From: Winogradskyella sp.
Lineage (GTDB): Bacteria; Bacteroidota; Bacteroidia; Flavobacteriales; Flavobacteriaceae
DNA: 64,000 nt
Reading direction: 5' to 3'
Assembly: GCF_028289625.1 (NCBI RefSeq)
Contig: NZ_JANQOM010000039.1
Span: 1-64,000, forward strand
Below the pieces are notes generated by a model. The model was not told the origin of the DNA. It saw only the letters and a program-made list of their open reading frames with translations, and did no database searches. How positions within the stretch are numbered: position 1 is the first letter of the stretch; each line of letters starts with the position of its first letter. A program made the position numbers and the translations under genes. Below, in pieces: positions 61,905-64,000 of the stretch.

Positions 61905-63605
61905 ATGAATCAAAAAATTATTGTATTAGGATTGGCAATCCTTTTCGTAGCCAACGTATTCGGGCAGGAAAAAAGAACCATTAAGGTCATTGTACCCAAT
62001 AAGACCGATGAGGTGTTTATTACGGGCAACCAGGAATCCTTAGGAAACTGGAATCCAAATCGTGTTAAAATGGAAAAGGTATCGGACTATGAAAGAAGCT
62101 TAACGGTTGATCTCAACTATCCAGCTGAATTCAAATTCACAAAGGGCGACTGGAATTCTGAAGCTATCATTAAAAAACTCCACGATAATCCTAACTTGAG
62201 ATTAGAGAATCGCGACTCTAAAAACATCTTTATGGTTAAAGGCTGGTCTAATGATAAAGCTGGAGACTTCGGATTAGATTACAGCGTAGCGTTTTTTCCA
62301 TCAAAATATGTGAATGAAGGGAGACAAATAAAAGTTGTACTTCCCAAAAACTATGATGCTCAGAAAAAATATCCTGTTTGCTACATTACTGACGCCGAAT
62401 GGAGAAACTTTGAAGTAGCTAAGAACTATTTGGAAAGTCTTGCAGGCGAACCTTATGACATTGTGCCTGAAACGATACTTGTAGGAATCGTTCATGGTAT
62501 GACTGGCAATGTTAGTAACAGAAACAAAGATCTTGATGTGTATTACAATGTGTCGGGTAAAAAATTCAAGAACTTTTTATTCAAAGAATTAATCCCTCAT
62601 ATTAATGATACTTATAGTACTTCTGGCTTTAATGTTATGATTGGTCATTCCAATGGTGCTGAGTATAGCCATCATTTGTTACTAGAACAAGATAATCCGT
62701 TCAGAGGATTTATTTCCATATCCACTAACTTCTATAGTAGGGATGTTCGCAGGGAAATGGCTGAATTTATGAGAAACTATGGTGGTAAGCCCATGTACTA
62801 TTTTGTAGCCAATAGTGAGTTTGATTCACCTGATAGAATAGAAGCTGGGGATGATTATGAAAAGATCTACAAGGCCAATAAAAATGATAGAATTTCTTTT
62901 CAGAAAAAGCTATTTGAAGGCGGCCATAATTCTATGGTGCCAGCATCACTTTTTGAAGGATTACGGTTCATATTTAAGGATTTTAAAAATCAAAAGAACT
63001 ATCCGACATTTTATGCGTACAAAAACAACTATTTAAAAGATATGAAAGCCATTTATGGGTTAGAGGTCAACTATAACCTTAGCGACATGGGCAATCTTCT
63101 AAATGCTATTTTTGATAACAAAAAAGAAAGTGAATTGACAGATTACTTTGATTTTGTTGAGGAGCATAAACTATGGCAAAACTATTACATGAAAGAACCA
63201 GGTGGACTTGATGCTATGAACAAAGGAAATCAGTACTTCGTGATAGAATCCTACAAAAAGAGTGCAGAACAATATGCAATGGCTTTGGAACAACTTGAAA
63301 TTACTGTAGAACCGGCAGTGTATTATTACAACTATGATAAAATTGTAGAGAGTTTTAAGCAAATAGGTCAGTACAACGCATTAATGGAACTCTTAATTAA
63401 AAGTAAGGACTTGCTTTACAACAACCCAGAATTTTTAAGTAAGAGTCAAAAAGTGATACTTTTAGCACTGAATTTTGAAATAGCTAAACTATTTAATGAG
63501 CAAAACATCAATAGGAAAGCAGGTAAAAAAGCCTTGAACTATTGTAAAGAAAACTTTGTTAAAAACAGTTACTTTACTTTAGAAGAACTTGAGGAGTTGA
63601 TATAG
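61905..63605 (+). CDS. Exported esterase with N-terminal starch-binding (CBM20-like) domain
   Basis: A 566-residue protein with a signal peptide (ending NVFGQ, about residue 21). A CBM20-like domain follows (about 24-115): FITGNQESLGNWNPNRVKM and then FKFTKGDWNSE. An esterase-D-like alpha/beta hydrolase domain comes next (about 125-380) with nucleophile elbow MIGHSNGAEYSH and a later GGHNSMVPASLFEGLRF with the likely His. The C-terminal ~190 residues are helical and may hold TPR-like repeats. The function may be hydrolysis of an ester on a glycan or storage polymer. It is controlled by its own promoter. Confidence 0.82.
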   Translation: MNQKIIVLGLAILFVANVFGQEKRTIKVIVPNKTDEVFITGNQESLGNWNPNRVKMEKVSDYERSLTVDLNYPAEFKFTKGDWNSEAIIKKLHDNPNLRLENRDSKNIFMVKGWSNDKAGDFGLDYSVAFFPSKYVNEGRQIKVVLPKNYDAQKKYPVCYITDAEWRNFEVAKNYLESLAGEPYDIVPETILVGIVHGMTGNVSNRNKDLDVYYNVSGKKFKNFLFKELIPHINDTYSTSGFNVMIGHSNGAEYSHHLLLEQDNPFRGFISISTNFYSRDVRREMAEFMRNYGGKPMYYFVANSEFDSPDRIEAGDDYEKIYKANKNDRISFQKKLFEGGHNSMVPASLFEGLRFIFKDFKNQKNYPTFYAYKNNYLKDMKAIYGLEVNYNLSDMGNLLNAIFDNKKESELTDYFDFVEEHKLWQNYYMKEPGGLDAMNKGNQYFVIESYKKSAEQYAMALEQLEITVEPAVYYYNYDKIVESFKQIGQYNALMELLIKSKDLLYNNPEFLSKSQKVILLALNFEIAKLFNEQNINRKAGKKALNYCKENFVKNSYFTLEELEELI

Positions 63606-63659
63606 TTTTCTAATTAATACTTCCTAATGTTTTAAATAAGTATTCTATAATTCCAAAAC

Positions 63660-63702
63660 AAAAAGTGTGGCTGACAAAAACAATGGTTAGTCACACTTTT
63701 TC
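63660..63702 (+). terminator. Rho-independent terminator after the CBM20-esterase gene
   Basis: A stem of about 16 bp (AAAAAGTGTGGCTGAC with GTTAGTCACACTTTTT; two G-U pairs) around a ~10-base loop ends in a T-tract. Confidence 0.85.
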
Positions 63703-63862
63703 ATTCAATCGATTTGAAAATGATATAAGGCAAATCTAGTTGTCAGATTTTAACAGTTCGTAATAATCCATAATTCAAAACGTGAAAAGTTTATTTGTTT
63801 AGGGTATTAAAGTTTTTTTGATTTTATCAATCATTGAAATTCTTTAATTTTGAAACCCTAAT

Positions 63863-64000
63863 ATGAAACGAATAGTCTTTTTTCTTGGGTTTTTCTTTTT
63901 TGTGGTATTAAGTCAATTCTGTTATGCACAATATTCCATTTCGGGTTATTTAGATACTCCAGAAAAAAATAAAAAGGTATACCTAAGCTTGCTGAAATAT
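63863..64000 (+). CDS. Exported protein, N-terminus only (3' truncated by window)
   Basis: Forty-six codons are present. The product starts with a clear signal peptide (MKRIVFFLGFFFFVVLSQF, cleavage near CYAQ) followed by YSISGYLDT and KVYLSLLKY. The beginning resembles DUF4369-type domains that precede TlpA-like thiol-disulfide proteins in Bacteroidota, but too little is visible to be sure. Confidence 0.65.
   Translation, partial: MKRIVFFLGFFFFVVLSQFCYAQYSISGYLDTPEKNKKVYLSLLKY

Overview
The window is a stretch of chromosome from a low-GC marine-type member of the Flavobacteriaceae (Bacteroidota). Support for this comes from the gene set (ligase-associated helicase plus PdeM, a DUF4159 protein, a type IX secretion C-terminal sorting domain, a tsaD/tamB divergent pair, hutI/hutG, EttA beside a 60-residue membrane protein), from weak or absent Shine-Dalgarno sequences, and from several Bacteroidota-type promoters (TTG, about 19-20 bases, TAnnTTTG). 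No tRNA, rRNA, CRISPR array, transposase or integrase gene was seen.

Layout. 1-8.9 kb is mostly housekeeping: the 3' end of a ligase-associated helicase, pdeM, a haloperoxidase-like lipoprotein, AI-2E-type permease, two RNA methyltransferases (TrmH family, RsmE), DUF4159 and DUF1223 proteins. 8.9-19.6 kb holds a parvulin-like protein, two small membrane proteins, tsaD, a very large tamB, then the glycolytic block pfkA-gap followed by a GlcNAc-kinase-like protein coupled to methylglyoxal synthase. 19.7-28.9 kb carries a 57-residue membrane protein, an exported M24 peptidase, an MFS carrier coupled to an acyl-CoA carboxylase beta subunit, a MarR-controlled group (FMN reductase, GNAT, MarR, pirin) and ettA. 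29.4-38.7 kb is a mostly co-directional block of poorly characterised genes: a coiled-coil protein, unknown proteins, an AAA+ ATPase, a Nudix hydrolase, and two membrane proteins. 38.7-49.2 kb returns to ordinary genes (lipoprotein, SulP transporter, hutG, hutI, an FG-GAP exported protein, fumC).

The two most unusual regions are adjacent. From 49.4 to about 52.8 kb, four orphan genes for membrane proteins lie head to tail, each separated by long imperfect palindromes. The first bases of each gene unit are complementary to the last bases of the same unit, as in integron gene cassettes, but no integrase is present. From 52.9 to 61.6 kb a flavobacterial promoter starts a cluster of esterase, ATP-grasp, GCS2-type carboxylate-amine ligase, class I glutamine amidotransferase and a second putative ATP-grasp protein. 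It faces a third ATP-grasp, an M17 aminopeptidase and another esterase. This looks like a pathway that makes, and perhaps hydrolyses, an unidentified peptide or amide. The window ends with a starch-binding-domain esterase and the start of an exported protein.

All calls come from reading sequence and recalled family motifs; no database search was run.
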